The notes under the pieces are model-generated. The model saw only the letters and a list, made by a program, of their open reading frames with translations. It was not told where the DNA came from and searched no databases. A DNA stretch of 64,000 bases from JACKBK01 sp963707275 (GTDB lineage Bacteria; Chloroflexota; Anaerolineae; JAAEKA01), in contig CAVPPH010000010.1 in NCBI GenBank assembly GCA_963707275.1, positions 186,001 through 250,000 of the forward strand. The letters run 5' to 3'. The position numbers and the translations under genes were made by a program. Shown here in pieces: positions 19,141 through 29,150 of this stretch. The first letter of the stretch is position 1. The number at the start of each line of letters is the position of its first letter.

Positions 19141-19919
19141 TTAGTTTAGCAGGGCGGCCGAGTCGGGATCGAGATAGAGGCGAGCGTGCGGTTGGGTGCG
19201 CAGGAAGGAGGCCGGGCAGTCCTCGGTGATGGGGCCGCGCAGGGAAGCCAGGACCGCGTCAGCCTTGCGCGCTTCGGGCACGATGCACAACACGCGGCCG
19301 GCGGACATCAGCGCCGGAATGGTCAGCGTCACTGCGTGGGTCGGCACCTCGTCCAGGCTGCCGAAATGGCCCTCGCCCACCTGCTGAAGCCGCGAGCGTT
19401 CGTCCAGTTGCACCACCTTGACCCAAACAGGGTCGTCGAAGTCAGCGTAGGGCGGATCGTTGAAGGCCAGGTGACCGTTCTCGCCGATGCCACAGGCGCA
19501 CAGGTCGGCGGGATAGCGACGCAGCAGCGCTTCGTACTCCCGGCAGGCGCCTCCTCGGTGCCTTCTGACGGGCGCCTCCACCGGAAAGAACGCCGCGACA
19601 TCCACGTAGTCCAGAAAGTGGCGGTGCAGAAACAGCGGAAAACTGGCCGGATGCTGCGGGTCGATGCCCACGTACTCGTCCATGTGAAACACCCGCACCG
19701 ACTGACCAGTCGATGCCGCGGTTCTCGCGCAGCGCGCGCAGGAAGGTCAACTGCGAGTTGCCCGTTGCGAGAATGATGCTTGGCCTCGCCGCGCTCCAGA
19801 ATGGCCTGGCTGATCACAGCCGCCGCCTCAGCCGCCGCTGCCTGCCCCATCGCCTCGTTGCTTGGATACACCGCGACCGGCAGTTGCTCGATCTGCGTTT
19901 CGTTAATTGCTGATACCAT
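19141..19919 (-). CDS. nagB: Glucosamine-6-phosphate deaminase (frameshifted)
   Basis: The protein converts glucosamine-6-phosphate to fructose-6-phosphate and ammonia. Motifs are FLRALRENRGIDWS, VFHMDEYVGIDPQHPASF (the catalytic-region DEY) and ACGIGENGHLAFNDPPY, which is diagnostic for NagB. The tail has SFLRTQPHARLYLDPDSAALL. The start ATG is at 19919. Indels near 19785 and 19705 break the first third, and the sequence near 19560 may hold one more. The length of about 260 residues fits. It lies directly downstream of nagA in the direction of transcription, giving the NagA-NagB pair. Confidence 0.87.
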
Positions 19920-19939
19920 AGTTGTCTCCGTGGTTGTTA

Positions 19940-20035
19940 TCAATTACCAGAGGTCAGAGGTCAGTGGTCAGTGACCGCCTGCTGTCCACTGATGACGCTG
20001 ATAACTGATGACCGATCACCGATTACTGATCACCA
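19940..20035. repeat. GGTCAGAGGTCAGTG / TGATCACCGATTACTGATC word repeat
   Basis: Between nagB and nagA the spacer is built from AGAGGTCAGAGGTCAGTGG, CACTGATGACGCTGATAAC and GATCACCGATTACTGATCAC. It is the same family as 27760-27866 and the second part of 10300-10355. It overlaps the last codons of nagA, whose frame-corrected stop TAA is at 20023-20025 inside the repeat. Confidence 0.7.
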
Positions 20036-21208
20036 AAATCCGCCCAGCGTCCGCCGATCATGACGCGCCAGGCAGTGAAATCGTCGTTGAAAATGCGCGA
20101 TGTCGGCGTCCTTGCCGGGCAGCAGGCTGCCCTTGCGGTCGTCCACACCGATGACACGCGCCGGGTTGAGGGTCGCCATGCGCACCGCCTCGACCAGCGG
20201 CACGCCGACCACGTCGATCAGCACCGGCAGCATCTGGTTGAGCAGCGTGCTGCTGCCGGCGAACGAGGACCGGTCCAGCATCATGCCGACGCCGTCGCTG
20301 ACCTCGTACTCCAGACCGCCCATGCGAAAGCGGCTACCGTCGGGCAGGCCCGCGCCGCTGGTGGCGTCGGAGACGATGCACAGCCGGTCGGGGCCGACGC
20401 ACTTGACCGCCAGCTTCATCAGCGTCGGCGGCAGGTGGCGGTTGTCGGCGATCATCTCCACCGTCAGCCCGTCGAAGGTCAGCGACGCCTCCAGCAGCCC
20501 CGGTTTGCGCCACGGCCCCTCGCGCACCGTCGTGCTCTGCGCGCTCCAGACGTGGATGATGTGCGTCAGGCCGGCCTGCATGGCAGCCAGCACGTCCGTG
20601 TCGCGCGCCATGCTGTGACCGGCCGCGGCGACGATGCCCAGCGCCGCCAGCCGTTCGGTCAACGCCAGCGCGCCGGGCAGTTCAGGCGCGTAGCTCATCA
20701 TGCGAACCACGTCGGCGTGCGCCAGCAGCGCATCGGGGGTGCCGTCGTCAGGGTTGCGGATCGCAGCCGGATCCTGCGCGCCGGCCTGCACACGCTCGAA
20801 GTACGGCCCTTCCAGATGGACGCCCAACACCTGCGCGCCGTCCTGCGGACCGGCCATCCACTGGCGTGCGAACTCCAGGCAGGCCACCAGATCGGGGATC
20901 GGCGCGGTGGCTGTGGTGGCCAGCAGCGACGTAACGCCGCGGCGAGCGTTCTCGGCAGTGATAACGCCAAACGCCTCGGCGGTCGGCTCGTTGAAGGTGT
21001 GACCCAGCGCGCCGTGGGTGTGGATGTCGATCAGCCCCGGCGTCACCAGCCGTCCGCCCGCGTCGATTCGTTCGACGTCCGCCGCCAGATTCGCTTCAGC
21101 CACGAAACCGGCAATACGGCCGCCGGTCATCAGCAGCGCCTGGCCCGTCACGATCTGATCGGGCAGCACGAAACGGCCATTGACCACCGCAGTTGTTTTC
21201 TCCGTCAT
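20023..21208 (-). CDS. nagA: N-acetylglucosamine-6-phosphate deacetylase (frameshift at 3' end)
   Basis: An amidohydrolase of about 395 residues that deacetylates GlcNAc-6-phosphate. Motifs: TPGLIDIHTHGALGHTF (metal HxH), LGVHLEGPYF (metal Glu), AAAGHSMARD, HVWSAQS, a short IADNRHLPP in place of the usual DGxH, and CIVSDATSGAG (catalytic Asp). The start ATG at 21208 overlaps the sulfatase stop (ATGA), so translation is probably coupled. An indel near 20096 changes the last 24 residues; corrected, they read DADIAIFNDDFTAWRVMIGG and end at 20023. Confidence 0.88.
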
Positions 21209-22617
21209 ACGGTCGCCTCCGGTCCAACCGGCGCAAAGCGGAACATGCCGTACTGCGCCTGGCGCATGTTCCAGTCGTCTGTTTCGTCGATGATCTGCCA
21301 CATCCGCCCGGCCATGCTTTCCAGGACGGGTCGGCAGTCCGGCTCGCCGGCCCGGTTGCGCAATTCGTGCGGGTCCGCAGCCAGGTCGTACAGTTCGTCG
21401 TCGTCGAAGGTGTTGAAGACGTACTTCCACTGATCGCGCCACAGTACCCGCTGCTGGTAGGCGAAGCGCTGGCCTTGCATCTCGGCGTACGCTTCGTTGG
21501 TCCAGCCGCTCAGCATGCACTGTGCAGCAATGGCATCAGCGAGCGGCCCTGGCAAGTGAAATCGTCACCGGTGGTAAGCTGCACCAGCGTCCGGCCTACG
21601 TCCATCAGGCTGACGATGCCATCCAGTTCAACACCTGCCGACACGCCAGGCCCCGCCACGATCAGCGGCACGCGGTAGACCTCCTCGAAGGCCGGAATAC
21701 CCTTCAGCATCAGCCGGTGTGCGCCCATGTAGTCGCCATGGTCGGAGGTAAAGACGATCAGCGTGTTGTCAAGCTGGTCCAGTTCCTCCAACACAGCCAG
21801 CACGCGGCCGATCTGGTCGTCGATCAGCGTGCAGAGCGCATAATAGCAGGCCGTCGCGCGGGCATAGTCGTCCCAGTCCAGGTCCTGCCAGACGCGCTGG
21901 ATGCGTCGATAGATGGCCGGCCGATCGGCCAGGTCGTCGTCGAAACTGGCAGGACGCGGCAGCGCAGCCGGGTCGTAGCGCTCGTAATAGCTGCGCGGGG
22001 CGACGTACGGATCGTGCGGCGCTTCGCTGCTGAGAAACAGCGCCCACGGCCGGTCTGGGTCGCTGGGCCGCCGCGCGCAGAAAGTCGATGCCTTGCGAGT
22101 AGAGCTGGTACTCCGGCGTCTCTTCGACAGGCTGGTCGCTGACACCGTAGAGCAGGAAATCCTTGTAGCCCGGCTGCCGCACCACGCCGCGCATCGGCCA
22201 GGTCATCCCGCTCCACCAGCCCCTGCAACTGGTGGTACGCCTCGACCTCGTAGTCATCGAAACCGAAGTTCTCCAGCCGGTTGCTGCGCTCCACGTGCCA
22301 CTTGCCGAAGTAGCCGGTGTGGTAGCCCGCGTCTTGCAGCAATCTGCGGCCACATGGCCAGCCCGGCTTGCAGCTCCGCCCGGTAGGCCGGCACGGCGTG
22401 GGTCACGTCCACCATGCCGTGGCTGTGCGGCAGCAGGCCGGTGAACAGGCTGGCGCGGCTGGGCGAGCAGATCGGATTGGCGGCGTAGCAGCGGGTGAAG
22501 CGCGTCGCCGCGCGCCGCCAGCCCGTCAAGATTCGGCGTCAGACACGGGCTGGCCGGATCGACTGTGGCAGCCTGCTGCTGGTCGGTGATGATGAAGAGG
22601 AGGTTGGGCACGGTCAT
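21205..22617 (-). CDS. Type I sulfatase (formylglycine-dependent), heavily frameshifted
   Basis: The protein of about 470 residues starts at ATG 22617 with NLLFIITDQQQAATVD (metal Asp). The active-site motif CSPSR lies near 22469 in ANPICSPSRASLFTG; its Cys would be converted to formylglycine. Further landmarks are YHTGYFGKWHV, LSSEAPHDPYVAP, FTSDHGDYMGAHRLMLKG (second metal site) and a C-terminus with KYVFNTFDDDELYDLAADP. About six indels between 22500 and 21540 scatter these across frames. It would cleave sulfate esters from sugars. Its stop overlaps the nagA start, which argues for a sulfated amino sugar as substrate. No clear signal peptide is seen. Confidence 0.82.
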
Positions 22618-22623
22618 ACTTTG

Positions 22624-22716
22624 CTTGCGTCCTCTTTCGTACTCGTACTCCTCCTCATCCTCGTACTCGAATCCCGCCCGGAAAGAGGAAGAGTAGGAGT
22701 AAGAGTGCGAGGACGA
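22624..22716. repeat. GTACTC hairpin element, copy 2
   Basis: TTTCGTACTCGTACTCC and ATCCTCGTACTCGAA lead into a core ATCCCGCCCGGA, followed by the partly complementary purine run GAGGAAGAGTAGGAGTAAG. The structure matches the unit at 16616-16735. It fills the spacer between the AGE epimerase and the sulfatase. Confidence 0.7.
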
Positions 22717-22726
22717 GCCGGAATTG

Positions 22727-23908
22727 TCATGCGCGTGCCAGCCTCTGCAGCACGTCGATACACAGGATCAGCGCGCGCGGCAGGTGGAACGGATCTTTGA
22801 CCGGCAGGGCGACGGTTTCGCTGAATGGTTGGCCGGTGCGATCGAGCCGTTGCGTCCACTCGCCGTATTCGGCTACCGGGTAATGCTCGAACACGTAGTC
22901 GTGTACACGGGCGAACCAGTCCAGACACCACGGCTCGCGGCTGTGCTCCTAGGCCAGCAGCAGCGCGTAGAGCGACTCGGTGTGCGGCCACCACAGCTTG
23001 GCGTCGGCGAAACGCCACCAGGGCTGGCCGCCTTCTGCATCCACCGCGTGAAACAGCCCGCCGAATTCGTCATCCCAGCCGCGTTCCAGGTGCCAGCGAA
23101 TGCATTCCGCTGCCTGCTGGATGCGTGCGGCATCGCCCGTCCGCCGGTAGATGTGCATCATGAACCACATGGACTCGATGGCGTGGCCGGGGACGATGGA
23201 GCGGCCCTGCGGCGTGTCGATCAGGGTGCCGTCGGTGTGGACGTACTCGTAGAGCAACTGACGCTCGGGGCGGCGGTAGACGTCCATTACCTCGTCCGCG
23301 TGGACTCGACCGGCCGCGATGATATCCGGGTCGTTCAGCAGATGGCCCAGCTCATCGAACACCAGCGAGAAGATCATCGACACCGCGTGCGCTTTGCCGT
23401 TCTCCGGCAGCGTGAACGGGCCGATGCCGTAGGAGCCGGGTATCGCCAGCCGTGCCTGCACGTTGCGATACGTCTCCAGCGCCAGATCGGCGACCGAGGC
23501 GTCGCCTGTGGCGCGTGCCAGCTCGGTCAGCCCGTAGATGGCGAACCCATCGGCGAAGATGCTGTCCGCGCCTTGCAGCACGCGGCCGTTCTGGTCGACA
23601 GCAAACACCCAGCGGCCCTGATCATCGCGGCCGTAACGCCGCACGAAGTCATAGACATGCAGCGCGACGCCCAGCCACTCCTGCCGCGGCTCGATGCGAT
23701 TATGCAGTGCAGAGAAGGTCCAGATGGCGCGCAGCTGCGACCAGAGATACTTGTCCGTGCTGAGCACCGTCCCATCGTCGGCGATGCAGGTCAGCAGCCC
23801 GCCGTGCTCCCAATCCACCGCATGTTCAAGCCAGAAGGGCACGACGCGCTCCAGCAACTCGGCGCGGTAGATAGCCAACAGATCGACGAAGCGAGGGGTG
23901 ATTTGCAT
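22727..23908 (-). CDS. AGE-family epimerase (N-acylglucosamine 2-epimerase type) with an in-frame TAG
   Basis: A 393-codon frame runs from ATG 23908 (MQITPRFVDLLAIYRAEL) to TGA 22727 with a single TAG at 22949-22951. Before it lie STDKYLWSQLRAIWTFSAL, SYGIGPFTLPENGKAHAVSM, PGHAIESMWFMMHI and FADAKLWWPHTESLYALLLA. After it, in the same frame, EHSREPWCLDWFARVHDY and KDPFHLPRALILCIDVLQ continue the family pattern, including the conserved C-terminal His-x-Pro-Arg. AGE enzymes interconvert GlcNAc and ManNAc or epimerise oligosaccharides. The TAG replaces a position that is usually Tyr in my recollection. Confidence 0.8.
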
Positions 23909-23960
23909 AGTGAGTTGGGCACATTTCCAGCAGTCGATCTTTTCCGAAAAGGCTGGACTG

Positions 23961-24392
23961 CTACGACTGGTCCTCGACAACATCCTCGAAAGCCCAGCCC
24001 TGCTGCGCGCAGACGACACGTACGTGGCTGTCCCAGGTCGGTTCGGCTGTGGGACGGCCGTTGAGGAAGCAATCCACAGCCAGGTAGCGCAAGGTCTCGT
24101 CGCCCTGACATTCGATGCTGTGCAGTGTAGCGGGTGGAATGCGCACAACATCGCCGGGCGCGACCGCGAAGGTCGCTTGCTGCGCACCAATGGTCAGACG
24201 TCCACGGCCTTGCAGGACGTAGAAGATCTGCTCGGTATCGTCGTGCTGATGCAGCGGCGGCGCCTCGCCGGGCGCCATCTCGACGATGAACACCTCGCTG
24301 GTGGCCGCGTCGGCCCGATCCATGACGAGATCGTTGATGTGAGTGGGAAAGCGGTAGCGCTTGGGTTGTTGGGTGCTGAAGATGTAGGTCAT
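23961..24392 (-). CDS. Single-domain cupin protein
   Basis: An intact protein of 143 residues. Cupin motif 1 is PPLHQHDDTEQIFYVLQGRG (His-x-His and Glu metal ligands), and motif 2 is DVVRIPPATLHSIECQG (His). It probably binds a divalent metal. Such cupins next to epimerases and Gfo/Idh enzymes may isomerise sugars or sense them, but this one has no specific assignment. It lies 52 bases upstream of the AGE gene. Confidence 0.85.
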   Translation of the reverse strand: MTYIFSTQQPKRYRFPTHINDLVMDRADAATSEVFIVEMAPGEAPPLHQHDDTEQIFYVLQGRGRLTIGAQQATFAVAPGDVVRIPPATLHSIECQGDETLRYLAVDCFLNGRPTAEPTWDSHVRVVCAQQGWAFEDVVEDQS

Positions 24393-24439
24393 GGGTTGGT
24401 TGGTTGGTTGCTGAGCAATCGGTGGGAAGCGAAGCTTTC

Positions 24440-24562
24440 GGTAAGTGAGGACTCATTCCTCACCCCACGCTTCGCAGTCTCCCAAGGGAGAGAGGGCTAC
24501 GGAGTTCGGAAGTCCCCTCTCCCTGAGGGAGAGGGCTAGGGTGAGGGTGAGAACTCCTCGCA
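24440..24562. repeat. CCCTCTCCCTNAGGGAGAGGG-type repeat overlapping the 3' end of a gene
   Basis: The element contains CTCCCAAGGGAGAGAGG near 24480 and CCCTCTCCCTGAGGGAGAGG near 24514, each a near-perfect palindrome, followed by GCTAGGGTGAGGGTGAG. Similar repeats occur in many Chloroflexota and other genomes. It lies at the 3' end of the Gfo/Idh gene and its sequence is read as the last 30 or so codons of that gene. Confidence 0.75.
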
Positions 24563-25526
24563 ACATCGCATCCATCACCCGCGATGTGCGCGCACCACTC
24601 TCTCCGGTGCTGGGACAAGACCCAATGCCCAGGAGCTCGTCCACCACGGTTTGGATAAGCGGCTGCTGCACATGCAGCGGATGCGAGATGCGGTACTCGG
24701 TCTCGCCGTCGGCGGTGATGAGGCGCACGGGATCGTCCGCGCCAAAGGTGGAGAAGCTGATCCGGCCGCGGCTGCCGGTGATTTCCACGCGGTCCAGCTC
24801 TTCAAACGCTGTGAAACACCAGACGCCGGCGCCCTGCACGCCCGACTCAAAGACGAAGCTGCCGGTCACGATATCCTCCGCGGGATAGAGTTCGGCCTGG
24901 TTGCCGGCAAAGCCTTGCACGTCGCGGATCGGCCCCAGCAGGTGGTCCAGCAGATCGAGAGTGTGCGACGCCAGATCGAGGTACTTGCCGGCGCCGGCTA
25001 TCTCCGGCAGGACGCGCCACGGCAGATGCTCGCGGTCCAGCTCCGCTGGCTGAACGGGTTGCGCCAGAGTGACGGATACGAAACGAACGTCCCCGATTGC
25101 GCCGGCAGCCAGCAGTTCCTTGACCTTGACGAAGCGCGGCAAGGCGCGGCGATAGTACGCCACAAACAGCGGCACGCCGGCGATCTGGCAAGCGCTGACC
25201 ATCTCCAGGCATTCGCCGTAGTCCATCGCCATCGGCTTCTCGACGTAGACCGGCTTGCCTGCGGCCGCGGCCATCAGCGTGTAGTGTTTGTGGGACGACG
25301 GCGGCGTGGCGACATAGACAGCATCGACCTCAGGATCATCGATCAACGCCTGTGCGTCGTCGGTCCAACGCGGCACGCCATGACGACGGGCGTAGTCGGC
25401 CGCCAGCTCGCCGTTGCGGCGCATGACGCTGACCAGCGCCGAGCCGCGCGCTTTTTGCAGCGCTGGCCCGCTCTTGACTTCAGTCACGTCGCCGCAGCCG
25501 ATGATGCCCCAGCGAATCACACTCAC
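24453..25526 (-). CDS. Gfo/Idh/MocA-family oxidoreductase with a repeat-encoded tail
   Basis: A 357-residue NAD(P)-dependent oxidoreductase. The N-terminal Rossmann motif is WGIIGCGDVTEVKSGPAL; VYVATPPSSHKHYTL and YVEKPMAMDYGECLEM give the characteristic EKP motif; ISFSTFGADDPV lies in the C-terminal sheet. The start is GTG 25526, overlapping the oppF stop, so it is translated with the transporter. The normal protein would end soon after RTSRVMDAMLR. The remaining 33 residues (GVLTLTLALSLRERG and onward) are encoded by the palindromic repeat at 24440-24562. The substrate is probably a sugar or inositol-like compound. Confidence 0.85.
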   Translation of the reverse strand: MSVIRWGIIGCGDVTEVKSGPALQKARGSALVSVMRRNGELAADYARRHGVPRWTDDAQALIDDPEVDAVYVATPPSSHKHYTLMAAAAGKPVYVEKPMAMDYGECLEMVSACQIAGVPLFVAYYRRALPRFVKVKELLAAGAIGDVRFVSVTLAQPVQPAELDREHLPWRVLPEIAGAGKYLDLASHTLDLLDHLLGPIRDVQGFAGNQAELYPAEDIVTGSFVFESGVQGAGVWCFTAFEELDRVEITGSRGRISFSTFGADDPVRLITADGETEYRISHPLHVQQPLIQTVVDELLGIGSCPSTGESGARTSRVMDAMLRGVLTLTLALSLRERGLPNSVALSPLGDCEAWGEE

Positions 25527-26674
25527 TGACTCACCTCCAGCCCTGGTATATCAATGGTCCTGGCGTCACCGATGCCGACCAGTTCCAACTCGCTGGCCCG
25601 GTGACAGGCGACGAAATGGCCCGGCTCCAGTTCCTCCAGCAGCGGCAAGTCGGTCGAGCATTTGTCCACGGCATAGGGGCAGCGGGGGTGGAAGTAGCAG
25701 CCGGAGGGCGGGTTGGCCGGGCTGGGCACATCCCCTTCCAGCGGCGTCATGCGGGCGCGGATGCGCGGATTGGCGACCGGCACCGCCGACATCAGCGCCG
25801 CGGTGTAGGGATGCTTGGGCGTGAAGAAAAGATTGTGGGTCGGCGCGGTCTCGACGATCTTGCCGACATACATCACCACCACCCGGTCGCAGATGTGCTT
25901 GACGACGCTCAGATCGTGGGCGACGAAGAGGTAGGTCAGGTTCAGCTCGTTCTGCAGCTTGAGCAGCAGGTTGAGCACCTGGGCCTGTACCGAGACATCC
26001 AGCGCGGACACCGGCTCGTCGGCGACGATGAAGCGCGGGTTGAGCGCCAGCGCGCGGGCGATGACGATGCGCTGGCGCTGGCCGCCGCTGAAGGCGTGCG
26101 GATAGCGCTGCATGTATTCCTGGCGCAACCCCACCAGTTGCAGCAGCTCGGCGACGCGATCCTGCCGCTCCTGGCGGTTCTTCATGCCGCCCACGACCAG
26201 CAGCGGCTCGCCCACCAGGTCCAGCAAGGTCATGCGCGGGTTGAGCGACGCGTACGGGTCCTGGAAAATCATCTGCATCTCGGCCCGCAGCGGCCTCATT
26301 TCCCCGTCGGAAAACTGGGCGACATTCACTACTTCGCCAGACTTCGTGCGAAAGAGTATCTTGCCCGACGTGGGATTGTGAGCGCGCAGGATGCAGCGAG
26401 CCGTAGTGGTCTTGCCACAGCCGCTCTCGCCTACCAGCCCCAGCGTCTCACCTTCCTTGATGAAGAAACTCACATCATCGACGGCCCGCACGTAACCGAC
26501 GAGCTTCTTGACGAACCCTTCCTTGATCGGGAAATATTTTTTGAGCGACCGGACTTCCATCAGGACGGATGGATCATCGATAGCATTGGCTGTCGGCGCC
26601 ACCATACCGGAAGTAGCGTTAGCTGGCAGCAAATCAGGGACACTCACGCCCGCCACCTGTTCATCGTTCATCAT
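25523..26674 (-). CDS. oppF: Oligopeptide/sugar ABC transporter ATP-binding protein, OppF/DppF type
   Basis: A 383-residue ATPase from ATG 26674. The first 45 residues are a variable linker, followed by SLKKYFPIKEGFVKKLVGYV, Walker A GLVGESGCGKTTTAR, a long insert, signature FSGGQRQRIVIARAL, Walker B RFIVADEPVSALDVS and the H-loop VAHDLSVVKHI. The C-terminus has the family-specific cysteine-containing CYFHPRCPYAVDKCSTDLP. It pairs with OppD to power the importer. The ATG overlaps the oppD stop (ATGATGA), and its own stop overlaps the Gfo/Idh start. The substrate may be oligosaccharide rather than peptide in this cluster. Confidence 0.9.
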   Translation of the reverse strand: MMNDEQVAGVSVPDLLPANATSGMVAPTANAIDDPSVLMEVRSLKKYFPIKEGFVKKLVGYVRAVDDVSFFIKEGETLGLVGESGCGKTTTARCILRAHNPTSGKILFRTKSGEVVNVAQFSDGEMRPLRAEMQMIFQDPYASLNPRMTLLDLVGEPLLVVGGMKNRQERQDRVAELLQLVGLRQEYMQRYPHAFSGGQRQRIVIARALALNPRFIVADEPVSALDVSVQAQVLNLLLKLQNELNLTYLFVAHDLSVVKHICDRVVVMYVGKIVETAPTHNLFFTPKHPYTAALMSAVPVANPRIRARMTPLEGDVPSPANPPSGCYFHPRCPYAVDKCSTDLPLLEELEPGHFVACHRASELELVGIGDARTIDIPGLEVSQ

Positions 26675-27745
26675 TTGCTCTTCACCGTTGCTGGTTCCAC
26701 GTCTTCCGCTGCATCGCTGAACAGGAAGCAACTGGCTGCCTGCTTCGGATTGACCGGCTGGATGATGGGTGTCAACTGGTCGCAGACGCCCGGCATATAC
26801 TCGACGCAGCGCGGGAAATAGGGACAGCCCGGCGGCCGGTTGAACGGATGCGGAATCGAGCCGGCGATCGTCGGCAAGAACGTGCGCGAGGCGGAATGTA
26901 CCGTCGGTATCGACTCCAGCAGCGCCTTGGTATAGGGATGTTGTGGCGTAGTGGAAGATCTCGTCCACCGGTCCGGTCTCCATCACCCGTCCCAGGTACA
27001 TCACGACCACGTAGTCGGCCATCTGGGCGATGACGCCCAGGTCGTGCGTGATGAAGATGATCGCCATGTTGTGCGACTCCTGCAGCCGCTTCAGCAAGCT
27101 GAGCACCTGTGCCTGGGTCGTGACGTCGATGGCGGTCGTCGGCTCGTCGGCGATCAGCAGGCTGGGGTTGCAGGAAAGCGCCATCGCGATCATCGCCCGC
27201 TGGCGCAGCCCGCCGCTCATTTCCCACGAGTACGCGTTCATGCGCTGTTCCGGGCTGGGCACACCGACCTCGTGCATCCGCTCGATAGCCATCTCGGCCG
27301 CTTCCTTCTTGCTGACCTTCTGGTGCAGCCGGATCGCCTCGATGAGCTGGTTGCCGATGGTGTGGACAGGGCTGAACGAGGCCATCGGCTCCTGCGGGAT
27401 CAGCGCGATCTCGGAGCCGCGCATGGAACGCATCTCCTTGCCGCGCGGGTCGAGCTGCGCCAGATCCACCGAGCCGTCGCCGCCGGTGGCCTCGTAGGTC
27501 GCCTGCTTTTGAGGCCAGTAGCGTATCTCGCCTGCGACAACCTTGCCCGGCGGGGGGACGATGCGCAGCACCGACTTGATGGTGACGCTCTTGCCGCAGC
27601 CGCTCTCGCCGACGATGCCCACCACCTGGCCGGGGCGCACGTCGAAGCTGACACCGTCAACGGCCTTGACGACGCCCTCATCGAGCTGGAAATAGGTCTT
27701 CAGGTTGTTCACCGCCAGCAGCGGGGATTGGTTGTCTGGATTCAT
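26671..27745 (-). CDS. oppD: ABC transporter ATP-binding protein, OppD/DppD type (frameshift near 3' end)
   Basis: ATG 27745 opens MNPDNQSPLLAVNNLKTYF. Walker A is GIVGESGCGKSVTIK, the Q-loop region IALIPQEPMASFSPVHTIG, signature EMSGGLRQRAMIAMAL, Walker B LLIADEPTTAIDVTTQ and H-loop ITHDLGVIAQM. An indel near 26945, just after VDEIFHYATT, is followed in another frame by TIAGSIPHPFNRPPGCPYF, PRCVEYMPGVCDQLTP and the stop at 26671. Without correction the frame runs on into oppF and would wrongly give one 740-residue protein. The 52-residue insert between Walker A and Q-loop is longer than usual. Confidence 0.88.
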
Positions 27746-27759
27746 GTTGGATATGGTGA

Positions 27760-27864
27760 GCGTGATCAGAAGCCAGTGGTCAGTAATCAGTTATCAGTAA
27801 TCGGTGATCGGCGAGGTGTAGATACACCAGTATCTGGTTACCTCTAACTTCTGACCTCTGATCA
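27760..27864. repeat. ATCAGTAATCAGTTATCAG word repeat
   Basis: The spacer between oppD and oppC contains GATCAGAAGCCAGTGGTCAG, GTAATCAGTTATCAGTAATC and, inverted, ACTTCTGACCTCTGATCAC. A second motif inside it, TGTAGATACACCAGTATC, is a separate small inverted repeat. The family is the one at 19940-20035 and 10300-10355. Such a repeat inside an operon may process or stabilise the mRNA. Confidence 0.65.
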
Positions 27865-29147
27865 CTAGCTCGTATACGGGTCCGCGGCGTCGCGCAGACC
27901 GTCGCCCAGGATGTTGAGCGCCAGCACGGTGACGATCACCAGCAGGCCAGGCAGGAGCAGCCAGGGCGCCAGGGCGATGGATTGCAGGTTCTGCGCCTCT
28001 TGCAGCAGCACGCCCCAACTGATGGCCGGCGGCCGCAGGCCCAGGCCCAGAAAGCTCAGGAAGGTCTCGTTGATGATCATCACCGGGATCGCCAGCGTCA
28101 CGGCGGCGATGATGTGGCTGGAGAAAGTGGGCACCATGTGGCGGAAGATGATGCGCGGCTGCCCGCAGCCGGACAGCTTGGCCGCCACCACGAAATCCTC
28201 CTCGCGCAAGGTGAGGAACCGGCTGCGCACCTCGCGCGCGAGAGTCGTCCACGCCGAGCAACGCCAGGATGATGGTGATCGCGAAATAGGTCTGTTCCAC
28301 CGACCAGGTTCGCGGCAGCGCGGCTGACAGCGCCAGCCAGATGGGAATCGCCGGCAGCGATTGCAGGATCTCGATCACGCGCTGGATGACCATGTCGATG
28401 GTGCCGCCAAAATAGCCGGAGATGCCGCCCAGCACAATGCCGAGAACCGTGCTGATGACCACCGCCACCAGGCCGATCGACAGCGACACGCGCGTGCCGT
28501 ACATCAGCCGCGACCACTGGTCCCGTCCCAGCCGGTCGGTGCCGAGGATGTGCAGGCTGGTGCTGACCCGCTTCGGGCCGGCTGTGGCCTCCTGCGCCGA
28601 CGGATCAACCTCCACGGGCGCCGTCTCGTCCACGCCCACCAGGTGAGTATTCAGTGTGAACAGGCCCAGAACCTCGTAGGGATAGCCCTTGGTGAAGAAC
28701 TTGACCGGCACCTTGACGTTCTCGTCGATCTGCCACTCGACGCGCAGTGAGGTGGGATTGCGCTGGCCGACTGCGCCGTAGACGAAGGGCCTGATCGCGC
28801 CGTCGTCGATGAAATGGATCATCTGCACCGGAATGAACGACTGCAACGCGTCGGTGACGTGCGGGTCCTGGGTAGCGAAGAAACCCAGGCAGGACCGCCG
28901 TGATCGTGATGATGATCATCACGACGCTGCTGAAAACCGCCAGCCGGTGCTTCTTGAAGCGCCACCAGACCAGCTTCCAGTTCGGCGCAAGGTAGAAATC
29001 TTCTGAGTGGACGTCGGCTCCGGGCGGCGCCAGCGCGGCATCCTCGTCCATCGGAACCATGGGCTGATACGAAACAGAGGAGGCTTCGGCGAGATTGCCC
29101 ATCACCTGCCGGCCAAAGGATGGATCCGAGGGTTTCTGTTCAGTCAT
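27865..29147 (-). CDS. oppC: ABC transporter permease, OppC/DppC type (frameshifted)
   Basis: Starts at ATG 29147 with a cytoplasmic N-terminal region of about 65 residues (MTEQKPSDPSFGRQVMGNL), longer than in E. coli OppC. Then WKLVWWRFKKHRLAVFSSVV leads into the first membrane span. A soluble insert with TSLHILGTDRLGRDQWSRLM follows; the GTDxLGRD motif is diagnostic for this family. The inner-membrane loop EEDFVVAAKLSGCGQPRIIF holds the EAA-type contact to the ATPases. Indels near 28890 and 28245 split it. It ends at 27865 (AADPYTS). It is 3 bases after oppB. Confidence 0.85.
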
Positions 29148-29150
29148 GGG

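Noticed and set aside
25523..27745. A single 740-residue protein with two ATPase domains
   Set aside because: The linker between the domains is out of frame with the OppD tail found in another frame. A one-base correction gives normal OppD and OppF genes with an ATGA overlap.
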